DNA of 64,000 nucleotides. It comes from Haliea alexandrii (lineage in GTDB: Bacteria; Pseudomonadota; Gammaproteobacteria; Pseudomonadales; Halieaceae). Where the stretch lies: positions 744,001-808,000 of the forward strand of contig NZ_RFLW01000001.1 in assembly GCF_003719295.1 (NCBI RefSeq). The letters run 5' to 3'. The notes under the pieces were generated by a model. That model did not search any database, was not told the origin of the DNA, and saw nothing but the letters and a program-made list of their open reading frames with translations. A program made the position numbers and the translations under genes. How positions within the stretch are numbered: position 1 is the stretch's first letter; the number at the start of each line of letters is the position of its first letter. Of this stretch, positions 1-8,966 are shown piece after piece.

Positions 1-33
1 ACCAAGAGCTTCTGATTACGGCGTGCGGCTTCG

Positions 34-109
34 GGGCTTGCACCCCCGTAGCAAACATGTGGTGTGTTGCAAGCCCAAATGCGAACGACGCGGGTGGAGG
101 CTCGCGTCG
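34..109. repeat. Two inverted repeats at the left edge of the window
   Basis: Two stem-forming repeats lie upstream of the HxlR-type regulator. The first pairs GGGCTTGCA (34-42) with TGCAAGCCC (68-76), a perfect 9 bp stem with a 25-base loop. The second pairs CGACGCG (86-92) with CGCGTCG (103-109), a perfect 7 bp stem with a 10-base loop, followed by a short CTTTC. They could be an operator for the adjacent regulator or the 3' end of a gene outside the window. No U-tract strong enough to call a terminator is present. No gene was recognised in bases 1-174. Confidence 0.35.
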
Positions 110-174
110 CTTTCACCTAAGATGCTCGCCATGAAAACGCCACACTTCACCGTCAATCCTGCCTGTGGCCACGC

Positions 175-1116
175 ATGGACAAACTGAGAACCCGCGCCAG
201 TTCTATCAACCGTGCCCTGGACCAGGTAGGAGACAAATGGTGTCTGCTGATCATCCAGGAAGTGTTCTGGGGCGTGAATACGTTCAGCGGCATGCTCGAG
301 GCCACCGGCGTATCTCGCGGCGTGTTGTCCAACCGGCTCAAATGGTTGCAGGCGCAGGATTGCCTGCGCAAGCGTGTTGCCACAGGGGGAGGCCGTCACC
401 CGGTCTATCACCTCACCCGCAAGTCGGTCGACCTGTACCAGATGTCGCTGATGGCGGTGGCCTGGGAAGAGCGGTATTTTCCGCCGCCAGAGGCGGGCAA
501 GGTGCATTTGCGCCACCGGTCCTGTGGCAACACCCTGCACCCGCGGTTGCGCTGTGGCACCTGCCGGCAGGACGTACACGGGCGTGATGTCGCCTATCAC
601 CCTGGCCCTGGTGCCACCCGCGATATACGCGACAAGAAAGTGCGGCGGCGTTCCTCACTGTCGGCGTCGGACGTGCCGGGGGAGCACAGCGTGTACCGCA
701 ACCTGATCGATCTGGTAGGAGACCGCTGGACGGCAAACCTGATCGCGCTCGCCTTCCACGGTTTGCAGCGCTTCGACGAGTTTCACCAGGAACTGCCGGT
801 GGCGACCAATATTCTTGCCGACCGCATGCGGTTTCTGGTCCAGCAGGGCGTTTTTGTTACACGGCCTTATCAGCAGCGGCCGCTGCGTCAGGGGTATGAG
901 CTCACCGAAAAGGGCTGGGATCTGTTCCCTTACTTCCTGACGTTACTGCAGTGGGGTGATCGCTGGTGTGACCCCAGCGGTGCGGGTCGCCCCATGTGTC
1001 TGACCCATACACTGTGTGGCGAAAACCTGTACGGTGAGGTGGTCTGCAACCACTGTGGTGAAGAGCTCAGCGCCCACTATGTCGATTTCAGTATCGGGCC
1101 AACGCAAGACGTATAG
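175..1116 (+). CDS. Tandem HxlR-type winged-helix transcriptional regulator
   Basis: This 313-residue protein holds two HxlR-type (MarR-like winged helix) domains, at roughly residues 10-100 and 175-265. Usual HxlR proteins are about 110-150 residues with one domain, so this is an internal duplication or fusion. Each domain ends in a similar H-x2-C-x9-C-x2-C pattern (RHRSCG...CGTC near 115-128 and THTLCG...CNHC near 280-294), which suggests a zinc-ribbon tail after each half. HxlR proteins often sense aldehydes, quinones or redox stress. Here the gene precedes an aldehyde dehydrogenase by 74 bp, so local control is plausible but inferred. The ATG at 175 lacks a clear ribosome binding site, so the start is uncertain. 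Confidence 0.8.
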   Translation: MDKLRTRASSINRALDQVGDKWCLLIIQEVFWGVNTFSGMLEATGVSRGVLSNRLKWLQAQDCLRKRVATGGGRHPVYHLTRKSVDLYQMSLMAVAWEERYFPPPEAGKVHLRHRSCGNTLHPRLRCGTCRQDVHGRDVAYHPGPGATRDIRDKKVRRRSSLSASDVPGEHSVYRNLIDLVGDRWTANLIALAFHGLQRFDEFHQELPVATNILADRMRFLVQQGVFVTRPYQQRPLRQGYELTEKGWDLFPYFLTLLQWGDRWCDPSGAGRPMCLTHTLCGENLYGEVVCNHCGEELSAHYVDFSIGPTQDV

Positions 1117-1190
1117 CTCGTTACTTGCATAAACATACTGTGCTGTGACACTGTGCACGGCGAGAACCGTAACAACCCACGGAGAGCCCG

Positions 1191-2882
1191 ATGAGCGCCC
1201 TGTTCACCAAGCACCAGGACCTGTTAAGCAAAGCGCTGGATGCCTGCAGCCACCGTTACGCCTGGAGTGGCTGGCCGGAAAACCCGAGTAGCAAGATTCA
1301 CGGCGACGAAAAGCCTGCGGCAGGATTGGCGCGCTTTGAAGCGCTGCTGGGGCAGGATTTTCCGCTGGTGCAGCCGGGAGAGGTGGCCCGGGTGGGGGAG
1401 GAAGTGTCGCCTTACACGGGTGAGCCGCTTGGCGTGCGCTACCCCCGGGCCGACCCCGAGGTGCTCTTTACGGCCATCAACTCGGCGCGCCCCGCCTGGG
1501 CGGCGGCCACACCGGAAGCGCGGGTCGGCGTGTGCCTGGAAATCCTGCAGCGCTGTGGCGAGCAGCTGTTTGAGAATGCCCATGCCACCATGCACACCTC
1601 CGGGCAGTCCTATGTGATGGCCTTTGCCGGCAGTGGTGCCAACGCCCTGGACCGCGGCCTGGAGGCACTGGCCTATGCGCACAAGGCCATGCAGGATGTA
1701 CCGGCCACCGCGCACTGGGAACGCAAGTTCGGGCGCGATGGTGTTGCCAGCCTGCACAAGCGCTACCGCCTGGTGCCGCGTGGCATCGGTGTGGTGATCT
1801 GCTGTGCCACGTTCCCGCTGTGGAATACCTACCCTGCGCTGTGTGCTTCGCTGGCCACGGGCAACCCGGTGGTGCTGAAACCCCACCCCGCGGCGACTTT
1901 GCCAGTCGCACTCGTGGCGCGGGTTTGCCGCGAGGTGCTCGCGGAAGCCGGCTACGATCCCAACCTGGTCACACTGGCCGCAGATACACGGGCGGAGCCC
2001 GCCACGCTGCCGCTGATTCAGCACCCGGACACCGCGATTATCGATTTCACCGGCAGCCCCCGCTTTGGCAGCTGGCTGGAGCAGAACTGTCCGGGCAAGC
2101 AGGTCTATACGGAAACCGCCGGCTGCAATTCCGTGGTGCTGGAATCCACGGATGACCTGCAGGCAACGGCACGTGCGGTGGCCCACTCGCTGTGCCAGGC
2201 GTCGGCCCAGATGTGCACCAGCGTACAGAACATTCACGTGCCCGCCGCGGGAGTGCGCGTTGCCGGTGAATGGGTGCCGCATGCGGAGGTCGCGGCGGCC
2301 ATCTGCCGCGCCGTGGACGGCTGGCTGGCCGATCCGCGTGCCGCGGCAACCCTTTGCGGCACGTTGTTTGACCCGGCGGTGCAAAGCAACGTTGATCGTT
2401 ACCGCCAGCTGGCTGCCGCGCAGCAGCGGATACTGCGTGACTCCGCGCCCTATGAAAACCCCGGCTTCCCGGCGGCGCGCACGGCAACGCCGCTGGTCAT
2501 TGCCGCCAGCGAGGACGATCGCGACTGGTATCGGGAGGAAGTCTTCGGGCCGGTGTCGTTCCTCATTGCCAACGCCGATGCCGAGGCCTGCCTGCGGGAT
2601 GCCACCGGCAACGCCCGCGACTGCGGCGCCATCACCTCCCATGTGTACTCGACAGATGCAGAGTTTCTTGCCCGGGCCGTGGATGCCTATCACGCGGCGG
2701 GCGCATCGGTTGCCTGCAACCTGACCGGCATGCCGATCAACTTTGCGGCCGCCTACTCGGATTTTCACGTCACCGGCCTGAACCCGGCGGGGAATGCCTG
2801 CCTCGCCGACCTGGCGTTTGTCAGCAACCGGTTCCGCATAGTGCAGAGCAAGTTCATGGGGGTGGCGCCGGCGTCTGCCTGA
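1191..2882 (+). CDS. paaN: PaaN-like NAD(P)-dependent aldehyde dehydrogenase
   Basis: A 563-residue aldehyde dehydrogenase superfamily protein that resembles the PaaN group named after phenylacetate degradation. The presumed catalytic cysteine is Cys342 (AQMCTSVQN) and the conserved glutamate is Glu308 (YTETAG). The nucleotide-binding region includes TGNPVVLKPHP near 223-233. Unlike E. coli PaaZ, it has no C-terminal MaoC hydratase domain. No paaA-E ring-oxygenase genes are in this window, so the natural aldehyde may differ from the phenylacetate ring-opening product. A good ribosome binding site (GGAGAG) precedes the ATG. The next gene, a SnoaL-like protein, begins 26 bp downstream and is probably cotranscribed. 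Confidence 0.75.
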   Translation: MSALFTKHQDLLSKALDACSHRYAWSGWPENPSSKIHGDEKPAAGLARFEALLGQDFPLVQPGEVARVGEEVSPYTGEPLGVRYPRADPEVLFTAINSARPAWAAATPEARVGVCLEILQRCGEQLFENAHATMHTSGQSYVMAFAGSGANALDRGLEALAYAHKAMQDVPATAHWERKFGRDGVASLHKRYRLVPRGIGVVICCATFPLWNTYPALCASLATGNPVVLKPHPAATLPVALVARVCREVLAEAGYDPNLVTLAADTRAEPATLPLIQHPDTAIIDFTGSPRFGSWLEQNCPGKQVYTETAGCNSVVLESTDDLQATARAVAHSLCQASAQMCTSVQNIHVPAAGVRVAGEWVPHAEVAAAICRAVDGWLADPRAAATLCGTLFDPAVQSNVDRYRQLAAAQQRILRDSAPYENPGFPAARTATPLVIAASEDDRDWYREEVFGPVSFLIANADAEACLRDATGNARDCGAITSHVYSTDAEFLARAVDAYHAAGASVACNLTGMPINFAAAYSDFHVTGLNPAGNACLADLAFVSNRFRIVQSKFMGVAPASA

Positions 2883-2908
2883 GCGATGCAGCAGGAGAGG
2901 GTGAGATA

Positions 2909-3337
2909 ATGAGTACAGAGGAACTGCTGAAGATCGCGTATCAGCACGTCGCGGCGGAGGGGGCTCGGGATTACGCGGCCACATTGGCCACGCTGGAGGC
3001 CGATCCGGTCTACGAGCTGTTTCCGGTGGGGTTGCGCATGCGCGGTATGACTGCGGCCGAGCGCTACTATCGGCATTTCTTTGACAACGTTGCCCCCTGT
3101 TTTGACCCGGACAGCATGGTGCTGCACGGCGAGTGGCCGGGTAAAACCGGTGTGGCCATCGAGTACACGGTACGCTACCGCTTCCCCGACGGACGACAGA
3201 AGCCTTTTCGCATTCTCGGTATTCTCACGTACGGCAGCTATGCGCTGACCGGCGAGCGGGTGTATGCGGACGAAGAGCTCCTGCGCATCATGTTTGCCCC
3301 GATCTGGGATGAGATGGAGCCCATCAGCGAGGGCTGA
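2909..3337 (+). CDS. SnoaL/NTF2-like small protein
   Basis: A 142-residue protein with the look of the SnoaL/NTF2-like cone fold: an N-terminal helix, the segment AERYYRHFFDNVAP, then alternating strands. Such proteins act as ester cyclases, isomerases or small hydrolases, or have no known enzyme activity. No family-specific catalytic set was identified by eye. A strong GGAGAGG ribosome binding site and the 26 bp spacing suggest cotranscription with the upstream aldehyde dehydrogenase, which hints at a shared catabolic step. The exact reaction is unknown. Confidence 0.6.
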   Translation: MSTEELLKIAYQHVAAEGARDYAATLATLEADPVYELFPVGLRMRGMTAAERYYRHFFDNVAPCFDPDSMVLHGEWPGKTGVAIEYTVRYRFPDGRQKPFRILGILTYGSYALTGERVYADEELLRIMFAPIWDEMEPISEG

Positions 3338-3359
3338 ACGCGGCGCAGCCTCAGGCCGG

Positions 3360-4862
3360 TCAGGTAGACATCTTGGCCTGCCTGAACGCCAGGGCCTCGG
3401 TGACATGCTGCAGGTCGATGCAGTCGGCACCCTCCATATCCGCCAGCGTCTGCGCCACACGCAGGCTGCGATGCAGGCCGCGCCCGGAAAGCTGCAGCGC
3501 ATCTGCCGCCTGCTCCAGCTGCCGACGCGCCTCGGGCCGCAATACACACCGTGTCGCCAAAGCCTGTGCCGACAGCGCGGCGTTGGTGCATCCCTGACGC
3601 GCCTGCTGTCGTTGTCTAGCCGCCAGTACCCGCTCCCGCACGGCGGCCGACGCTTCTCCTTTTGCGTGTGTTTCCAGCAGCAGACGAGCCGCCAGCCGGT
3701 GCATGCTGACGTGCAGATCAATACGGTCGAGCAGCGGCCCCGACAGGCGGTGCCGGTAGCGCTGGATGTGCTCGCTGGTGCAGCGGCAGCTGTGTTCCGG
3801 GTCGCCATAGTAGCCGCAGGGGCAGGGGTTCATCGCGCCGATCAGTTGAAACCGCGCAGGGTAGGTGAATTTATGTGCGGCGCGGGAGAGTGTGACGGCG
3901 CCGGCCTCCAGCGGCTCACGCAGCATTTCCAGCGCCTGGCGGCTGAACTCGGGCAGTTCGTCGAGGAACAGCACGCCGCCATGGGCAAGGGAGGCCTCGC
4001 CCGGGCGTGGTCGGGCGCCACCGCCAATCAATGCTGCGGCGCTCGCACTGTGGTGGGGGTGGCGAAAGGGCCGCCGCCACAGATGCTCCACGCTGGTGCT
4101 GTCGTGAAAGCTGTGCAGGGCCGCGCAGGTTAAGGCCTCCTGCGTGTCCGGCGGCGGCAACAGGCCGGGCAACCGGCTCGCCAGCAGCGTTTTTCCTGTA
4201 CCCGGTGGGCCCACCAGAAGCAGGTTGTGATTGCCCGAGGCGGCTATTTCAAGTGCACGCCGCGCCAGCGTCTGTCCGGCAACCTCCATCAGGTCGGGGT
4301 AGGGCATGGCAGAATGCGGCGGTGGCCGGTGTTCCTCTACTGTGAGCCTGTGGCGGCCGTTGAGGTGAGCGCACAGTGTGAGCAGGTCCTCTGTGGCGAT
4401 GATGCGACTTCCGGGTACGGCAGCGGCCAGCGCCGCACTCGCCGCCGGGGTTACCAGTGCGCGCCCTGCGGCGCTGCAGGCCAGCGCTGCGGGGATAATG
4501 CCCGGCACCGGTCGCACGGCACCGCTCAGGGCCAGTTCCCCGACAAATTCGTGGTCGGTGAGAGCCGATGCGGGCAGCTGCCCGGAGGCGGCGAGAATGC
4601 CCAGCGCGATGGGCAGGTCGAAGCGGCCACCTTCCTTGGGCAAATCGGCGGGTGCCAGGTTGACGGTGATACGCCGGTCGGGAAACTCGAAGTGGGTCTG
4701 CTGCAGTGCGCAGCGCACGCGGTCGCGGCTCTCGCGCACGGCGGTTTCCGGTAACCCGACAATCTGGAAGGAGGGCAGCCCGTTGCCGAGGTGGGTTTCC
4801 ACCTGAACCAGGGGCGCTTCTATTCCCACCGCAGCGCGGCTGTAAATAACGGACAGTTCCAT
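3360..4862 (-). CDS. comM: YifB/ComM-type AAA+ ATPase (Mg-chelatase-like)
   Basis: A full-length 500-residue YifB/ComM family protein. The N-terminal Lon-like (ChlI) domain spans about 1-180, the AAA+ module carries Walker A GPPGTGKT at 218-225 and a Walker B-like LFLDELPEF near 297, and a Mg-chelatase C-terminal domain covers the last ~100 residues. ComM is a hexameric helicase that promotes branch migration during natural transformation in species studied; in non-competent hosts its role is less clear. It lies 49 bp downstream of ubiK on the same strand, as in Pseudomonas-type neighbourhoods. The window also carries pilU, so transformation machinery is possible. Confidence 0.93.
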   Translation of the reverse strand: MELSVIYSRAAVGIEAPLVQVETHLGNGLPSFQIVGLPETAVRESRDRVRCALQQTHFEFPDRRITVNLAPADLPKEGGRFDLPIALGILAASGQLPASALTDHEFVGELALSGAVRPVPGIIPAALACSAAGRALVTPAASAALAAAVPGSRIIATEDLLTLCAHLNGRHRLTVEEHRPPPHSAMPYPDLMEVAGQTLARRALEIAASGNHNLLLVGPPGTGKTLLASRLPGLLPPPDTQEALTCAALHSFHDSTSVEHLWRRPFRHPHHSASAAALIGGGARPRPGEASLAHGGVLFLDELPEFSRQALEMLREPLEAGAVTLSRAAHKFTYPARFQLIGAMNPCPCGYYGDPEHSCRCTSEHIQRYRHRLSGPLLDRIDLHVSMHRLAARLLLETHAKGEASAAVRERVLAARQRQQARQGCTNAALSAQALATRCVLRPEARRQLEQAADALQLSGRGLHRSLRVAQTLADMEGADCIDLQHVTEALAFRQAKMST

Positions 4863-4911
4863 GGCTCATCCTTGAGCACAGACCCTCATTGCCTGCAAAC
4901 AGTATGACGGG

Positions 4912-5172
4912 TCAGGTTTTTGCCTGTGAGGCCTCGAATTCTTTGGTCAGGGTTTCCAGCTCGGACTCCAGCTGTGCGACGCGCGCCCGGGTTCTGGCCA
5001 GTATCGCGGCCTGGGCATCAAATTCCTCCCGGCTGACAACATCCAGCTTGCCCAGCGCCGACTGCGCCAGGGCGCGGGCTCCCTTGTCGACCTCGGCGCG
5101 CAGGCCGGGACTGCCGACCAGTGCCGACATCTGCTGCAGTACCTCGCCGAGTGGCGGCGGTTTGAGGGCCAT
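4912..5172 (-). CDS. ubiK: Ubiquinone biosynthesis accessory factor UbiK (YqiC/BMFP family)
   Basis: An 86-residue protein of the UbiK/BMFP family, a small coiled-coil factor that binds UbiJ and lipid and helps the aerobic ubiquinone synthesis complex. The N-terminal part (LGEVLQQMSALVGSPG) and the long C-terminal heptad-rich helix (AILARTRARVAQLESELETL) are typical. The start at 5172 (MALKPPPLGE) is chosen because it matches family length; a longer frame upstream adds a leader unlike the family. It sits directly upstream of comM. Confidence 0.88.
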   Translation of the reverse strand: MALKPPPLGEVLQQMSALVGSPGLRAEVDKGARALAQSALGKLDVVSREEFDAQAAILARTRARVAQLESELETLTKEFEASQAKT

Positions 5173-5247
5173 GACGCGTGAATCCTTAGCCAGCCAGAAC
5201 AGGGTGCAGTGTAGAGGAATTGTAAAAAGACGCACAGATCATCTTGG

Positions 5248-5264
5248 TGCACCAATTGAGTGCG
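5248..5264. promoter_or_regulatory. NtrC-like binding site upstream of the porin-glnK-amtB promoter
   Basis: The sequence TGCACC-AATTG-AGTGCG matches the NtrC dyad consensus TGCACC-N5-GGTGCA in spacing and in 10 of 12 half-site positions. A weaker GGTGCG half-site follows at 5277-5282. The site lies about 110 bp upstream of the predicted sigma-54 promoter at 5371-5386, a usual enhancer distance for NtrC. The region 5173-5477 holds no gene other than these control elements and the promoter side of ubiK. Confidence 0.7.
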
Positions 5265-5370
5265 GCGCTCGGTATTGGTGCGCAGTGTGCCCGGTGAGGC
5301 CGGCCCAGAAAGGTGCCGCAGCGGTGCCAAAAATATATAAGCCATTGTAATTAATAGATAAATAGATGAT

Positions 5371-5386
5371 TGGCACAGCACCTGCA
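5371..5386 (+). promoter_or_regulatory. Sigma-54 promoter of the porin-glnK-amtB operon
   Basis: TGGCACA-GCAC-CTGCA closely follows the sigma-54 consensus TGGCACG-N4-TTGCA and has the required GG-N10-GC spacing. It lies 91 bp upstream of the porin start codon and faces the porin, glnK and amtB. Together with the NtrC-like site upstream it indicates induction under nitrogen limitation, the normal control for glnK-amtB. Confidence 0.82.
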
Positions 5387-5477
5387 AAGCTCGGACTGCA
5401 AGAGCGAATTATGCAGATCAGAAAAGTTCCGTGCCGAGCACACATTTTTTTGACTGCCAAACCAAGGAGAATGACAC

Positions 5478-6152
5478 ATGCTGCACAAAAAACTGCTTCC
5501 CGCTTCCGTCGCCGCCGTCCTGTTCGCAGGTGCTGTTTCTGCCCAGGCGGAAATCAGCGGTAACGTCACCCTCGCCACTGACTACGTGTTCCGTGGTATT
5601 TCGCAAACCGACGAGAAGGGCGCCATTCAGGGCGGCTTTGACTGGTCCGGCGATACCGGCCTGTATGCCGGTATCTGGGCCTCCAACGTCGCCTTCGGTG
5701 GTGCCACTACCGAGATGGATTACTACTTCGGCTACGCCGGTGAAACCGACGGCGGCTTCGGCTACGACGTGGGCTTTTTCTACTTCGATTACGAGGGTGA
5801 GTCGTCCCTCGACTACATCGAATACGCCCTGGGCCTGAGCTACGCCGACTTCAGCGTTGGTTTTGTGTACTCGGACGAGTTTGGTGATGGCGGCCCCGAG
5901 TACATGTACTACTCGGCCGGTTATTCCCTGGGCCTGACCGAAGCCCTCAGCGTGGACTTCAACATTGGCTTCACTGATACCGACCAGGACGACTACTGGG
6001 AAGCCGGCGCTGACAGCTACACAGACTATGGCGTCACCTTCGGTTACAGCGCCATGGAGCTGGATTTCGCCCTCGCGTTGATCGGCACTGATCTGGACGA
6101 TGTGGAAGCTGCGGACGACCGCATCGTGTTCTCCATCTCGAAGAGCCTGTAA
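5478..6152 (+). CDS. TorF-family putative outer-membrane porin
   Basis: A 224-residue outer-membrane protein of the TorF putative-porin family. A signal peptide is evident: KK, a hydrophobic core, then cleavage after AVSAQA near residue 24. The mature protein has repeated aromatic/glycine strands such as NVTLATDYVFRGISQTD and ends with a beta-signal-like IVFSISKSL. Proteins of this type are often found beside glnK-amtB; by position it could give ammonium or small N-compounds a route across the outer membrane, but no substrate is established. The AAGGAG ribosome binding site supports the start. It is the first gene after the sigma-54 promoter. Confidence 0.8.
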   Translation: MLHKKLLPASVAAVLFAGAVSAQAEISGNVTLATDYVFRGISQTDEKGAIQGGFDWSGDTGLYAGIWASNVAFGGATTEMDYYFGYAGETDGGFGYDVGFFYFDYEGESSLDYIEYALGLSYADFSVGFVYSDEFGDGGPEYMYYSAGYSLGLTEALSVDFNIGFTDTDQDDYWEAGADSYTDYGVTFGYSAMELDFALALIGTDLDDVEAADDRIVFSISKSL

Positions 6153-6174
6153 GCGTTTCGGGACTGAAACTTAC

Positions 6175-6192
6175 GGCGCCCCACGGGGCGCC
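6175..6192 (+). other. GC-rich hairpin between the porin gene and glnK
   Basis: GGCGCCCC-AC-GGGGCGCC is a perfect 8 bp stem with a 2-base centre, 22 bases after the porin stop and 22 before the glnK start. No U-tract follows, so it is not a standard terminator. It may cap and stabilise the upstream message or set the ratio of porin to GlnK-AmtB. Confidence 0.5.
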
Positions 6193-6199
6193 CTGCTGA

Positions 6200-6553
<354 letters not shown>

Positions 6554-6585
6554 ATCCACCGAGACTAACTACGAGAGTGATTCCC

Positions 6586-7857
6586 ATGGAAAACCAGATA
6601 TTTGAATTACAGTACGCGATGGACACCTTTTATTTCCTGGTGTGCGGCGCCCTCGTGATGTGGATGGCGGCCGGCTTCGCAATGTTGGAGGCGGGCCTGG
6701 TGCGCGCCAAAAACACAACGGAAATTCTGACCAAGAACGTGGCGTTGTACGCCATTGCCTGCACCATGTACCTGATCTGCGGTTACCAGTTCATGTACGA
6801 CGGTGGCTTCTTCCTGTCCGGTGTTACCACCGTGGCGCAGATGGACGATGTGGCAGTCGCCTCCGTGCTGGCAGACTCGGCAGAAGCAGGGTTCGGCGGT
6901 GATTCGGTGTACTCCGGCGCGTCCGACTTCTTCTTCCAGGTGGTGTTTGTCGCCACGGCGATGTCGATTGTGTCCGGTGCGGTTGCCGAGCGCATGAAGT
7001 TGTGGGCGTTCCTGGCCTTTGCCGTCGTCATGACCGGTTTCATCTACCCCATCGAGGGCGGCTGGACCTGGGGTGGCAAGGCAGTTCCGTTCATCGGTGA
7101 GCTGTCCTACAGCGACTACGCCGGCTCGGGCATTGTGCACCTTGCTGGTGCGGCTGCAGCACTTGCGGGTGTTCTGCTGCTCGGTCCGCGCAAGGGCAAA
7201 TACGCGGCTGACGGTTCGGTCAAAGCCATTCCCGGCGCCAACATGCCGCTGGCCACGCTTGGCACCTTCATCCTCTGGATGGGCTGGTTCGGCTTCAACG
7301 GTGGCTCAACCCTCAAGCTGGGTGGTATTGCCGTCGCCAACGAAGTGGCCAACGTGTTCCTGAACACCAACGCCGCTGCTGCCGGTGGCCTGATTGCGGC
7401 ATTGCTGCTGTCACGCCTGATCTTCGGCAAGGCCGATCTGACCATGGCCCTGAACGGCGCGCTCGCCGGCCTGGTGGCCATTACTGCCGAACCGGCTGAT
7501 CCCACGCCGCTGCTGGCGATGATCATCGGTGCCATCGGTGGTGTGATCGTGGTATTCAGCATCGTGGCGATGGACAAGGTGAAGATCGACGATCCGGTGG
7601 GTGCTATCTCGGTACACGGTGTCGTGGGCATCTGGGGCATCTTCGCGGTCCTGCTGTCCGACCCTGACGCGACCTTCATGGGTCAGCTGGTAGGTACTCT
7701 GGTGATCTTTGTCTGGGTCTTCGGCGCCAGCCTCATTACCTGGGCCATCCTCAAGGCGGTCATGGGTGTACGGGTCAGTGAAGAGGAAGAGTACGAAGGT
7801 GTCGACATGTCCGAGTGCGGTATGGAAGCCTACCCGGAGTTTGTGGCACAGAAGTAA
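6586..7857 (+). CDS. amtB: Ammonium transporter AmtB
   Basis: An Amt-family channel of 423 residues with about eleven membrane segments. The pore twin-histidine positions are seen in SGIVHLAGAAAAL and AISVHGVVGIWG. The ATG at 6586 is preferred over an in-frame GTG at 6577 because GAGAG sits about eight bases upstream. There is no obvious cleavable signal peptide beyond the first hydrophobic helix. AmtB takes up ammonium when it is scarce and is blocked by GlnK, whose gene is just upstream. A strong terminator follows. Confidence 0.96.
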   Translation: MENQIFELQYAMDTFYFLVCGALVMWMAAGFAMLEAGLVRAKNTTEILTKNVALYAIACTMYLICGYQFMYDGGFFLSGVTTVAQMDDVAVASVLADSAEAGFGGDSVYSGASDFFFQVVFVATAMSIVSGAVAERMKLWAFLAFAVVMTGFIYPIEGGWTWGGKAVPFIGELSYSDYAGSGIVHLAGAAAALAGVLLLGPRKGKYAADGSVKAIPGANMPLATLGTFILWMGWFGFNGGSTLKLGGIAVANEVANVFLNTNAAAAGGLIAALLLSRLIFGKADLTMALNGALAGLVAITAEPADPTPLLAMIIGAIGGVIVVFSIVAMDKVKIDDPVGAISVHGVVGIWGIFAVLLSDPDATFMGQLVGTLVIFVWVFGASLITWAILKAVMGVRVSEEEEYEGVDMSECGMEAYPEFVAQK

Positions 7858-7894
7858 GCAACAGCTTGCGGGCGCATTGATGCAATGCGTGTTT

Positions 7895-7919
7895 GGGGGC
7901 CTTCGGGCCCCCTTTTTTT
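7895..7919 (+). terminator. Rho-independent terminator after amtB
   Basis: GGGGGCC-TTCG-GGCCCCC (7895-7912) forms a 7 bp GC stem with a UUCG tetraloop, followed at once by seven T residues. It ends the porin-glnK-amtB transcript. The stop codon of the convergent MetX-like hydrolase lies at the edge of the T-tract. Confidence 0.92.
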
Positions 7920-8934
7920 ATTCTCGGGCGGTCGCGGCGAGTAGCTCGCTGACGGCCGCAAAGATGCAACGTGTTTCCTCGGGCAAGCGACCGGGCCCAC
8001 CCGCCACATGGCCAAAGCGCGACGCTATTACCCGGCATTCCATGCCCAGAGAGGCGGCATCGCGCATGGCGTCCTCCGCGGTGAAGTAGAGGTCGCTGCT
8101 GGAAGGCATGAGGATGCCGGGCCCGTGTGAACGTGCTTTTTCACCAGCCGCAGGCAGCAGGTTTGCGCTCTGCCAGGTACGCAGCTGCAGCAGCAGGTCG
8201 TTGGCATCCTGGCTCAGGTGATCTTCCACCCAGTACTGCAGCAGGTCCTCGATGCTGGCAAACCCCAGGTTGCGATAGAGCTCGTCGCGGAAGAACGCCT
8301 GGCTGTAGGCCCAGCCCGCGTAGACCGTTGCGAAGGCGCTCAGTCCACGCGCGGGCGGTGCCTTGTAGTGTCCCTCGGCGAAGCCCGGGTCCGCAGTGAG
8401 TGCGGCTGCCACACCTTCCAGGAAAACCCGGTTGTGGGGATAGCATTTTGCCGTTGCACACACGGCCAGCACGCTGTCCGCGGCGACCGGGTATGCCCGC
8501 GCCCATTGCAAGGCCTGCAATCCACCCATTGACCAACCCATAACCAGGCGCGGGGTGGCGCCGCCAAAGCGCGCTGTCAGGAGCGCCTGCTGAGCGGTGA
8601 CGTTGTCGGCAATACTGGTGAGCGGAAAGTCCGGCCCCGCCTGGGGTGGGGGTGTGTTACTGGGCGAACTGGATTCGCCGGCGCCAAAGAGGCAGGGAAT
8701 GATCACGCAGTAATCGCCGCCCCCCAACGGGCTGGCCGGGTCGTCGACCCAGGGGCGGTTGCCGGCGCCTGTACCACCGTAGTAGGTGGGCAATAGCACG
8801 AGGTTATCTTTTGGTGCGTTCAGTGCACCAAATTGGTGGTAGTGCAGCCGTGCGTTGTGTAACACCGCGCCGCTTTGCAGCACGAAAGCGCCCAGATCAT
8901 GCTCATGCTCCTGCCAATATACCTTATTTATCAA
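7918..8934 (-). CDS. MetX-like alpha/beta-hydrolase (homoserine acetyltransferase family)
   Basis: A 338-residue alpha/beta-hydrolase related to the MetX homoserine O-acetyltransferase group. The nucleophile elbow GWSMGG places the serine at residue 135; the late DLYF segment and FGHVAGGPG near the C-terminus probably give the Asp and His of the triad. The start is TTG at 8934, supported by AAGGAG eight bases upstream and the lack of an ATG. Many relatives are unspecified hydrolases, so a role in methionine synthesis is not assumed. It is divergent from the GlnT-like gene, with 102 bp between the start codons. Its place between nitrogen genes hints at amide or ester hydrolysis for nitrogen, but this is inference. 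Confidence 0.7.
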   Translation of the reverse strand: MINKVYWQEHEHDLGAFVLQSGAVLHNARLHYHQFGALNAPKDNLVLLPTYYGGTGAGNRPWVDDPASPLGGGDYCVIIPCLFGAGESSSPSNTPPPQAGPDFPLTSIADNVTAQQALLTARFGGATPRLVMGWSMGGLQALQWARAYPVAADSVLAVCATAKCYPHNRVFLEGVAAALTADPGFAEGHYKAPPARGLSAFATVYAGWAYSQAFFRDELYRNLGFASIEDLLQYWVEDHLSQDANDLLLQLRTWQSANLLPAAGEKARSHGPGILMPSSSDLYFTAEDAMRDAASLGMECRVIASRFGHVAGGPGRLPEETRCIFAAVSELLAATARE

Positions 8935-8966
8935 TGGGATGACTCCTTTTGTGCGCTTGCGAATTT

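Noticed and set aside
131-187. An 18-codon frame (MKTPHFTVNPACGHAW...) overlapping the HxlR start
   Set aside because: It has no ribosome binding site and no recognised similarity; chance is likely, although a leader-peptide role cannot be excluded.
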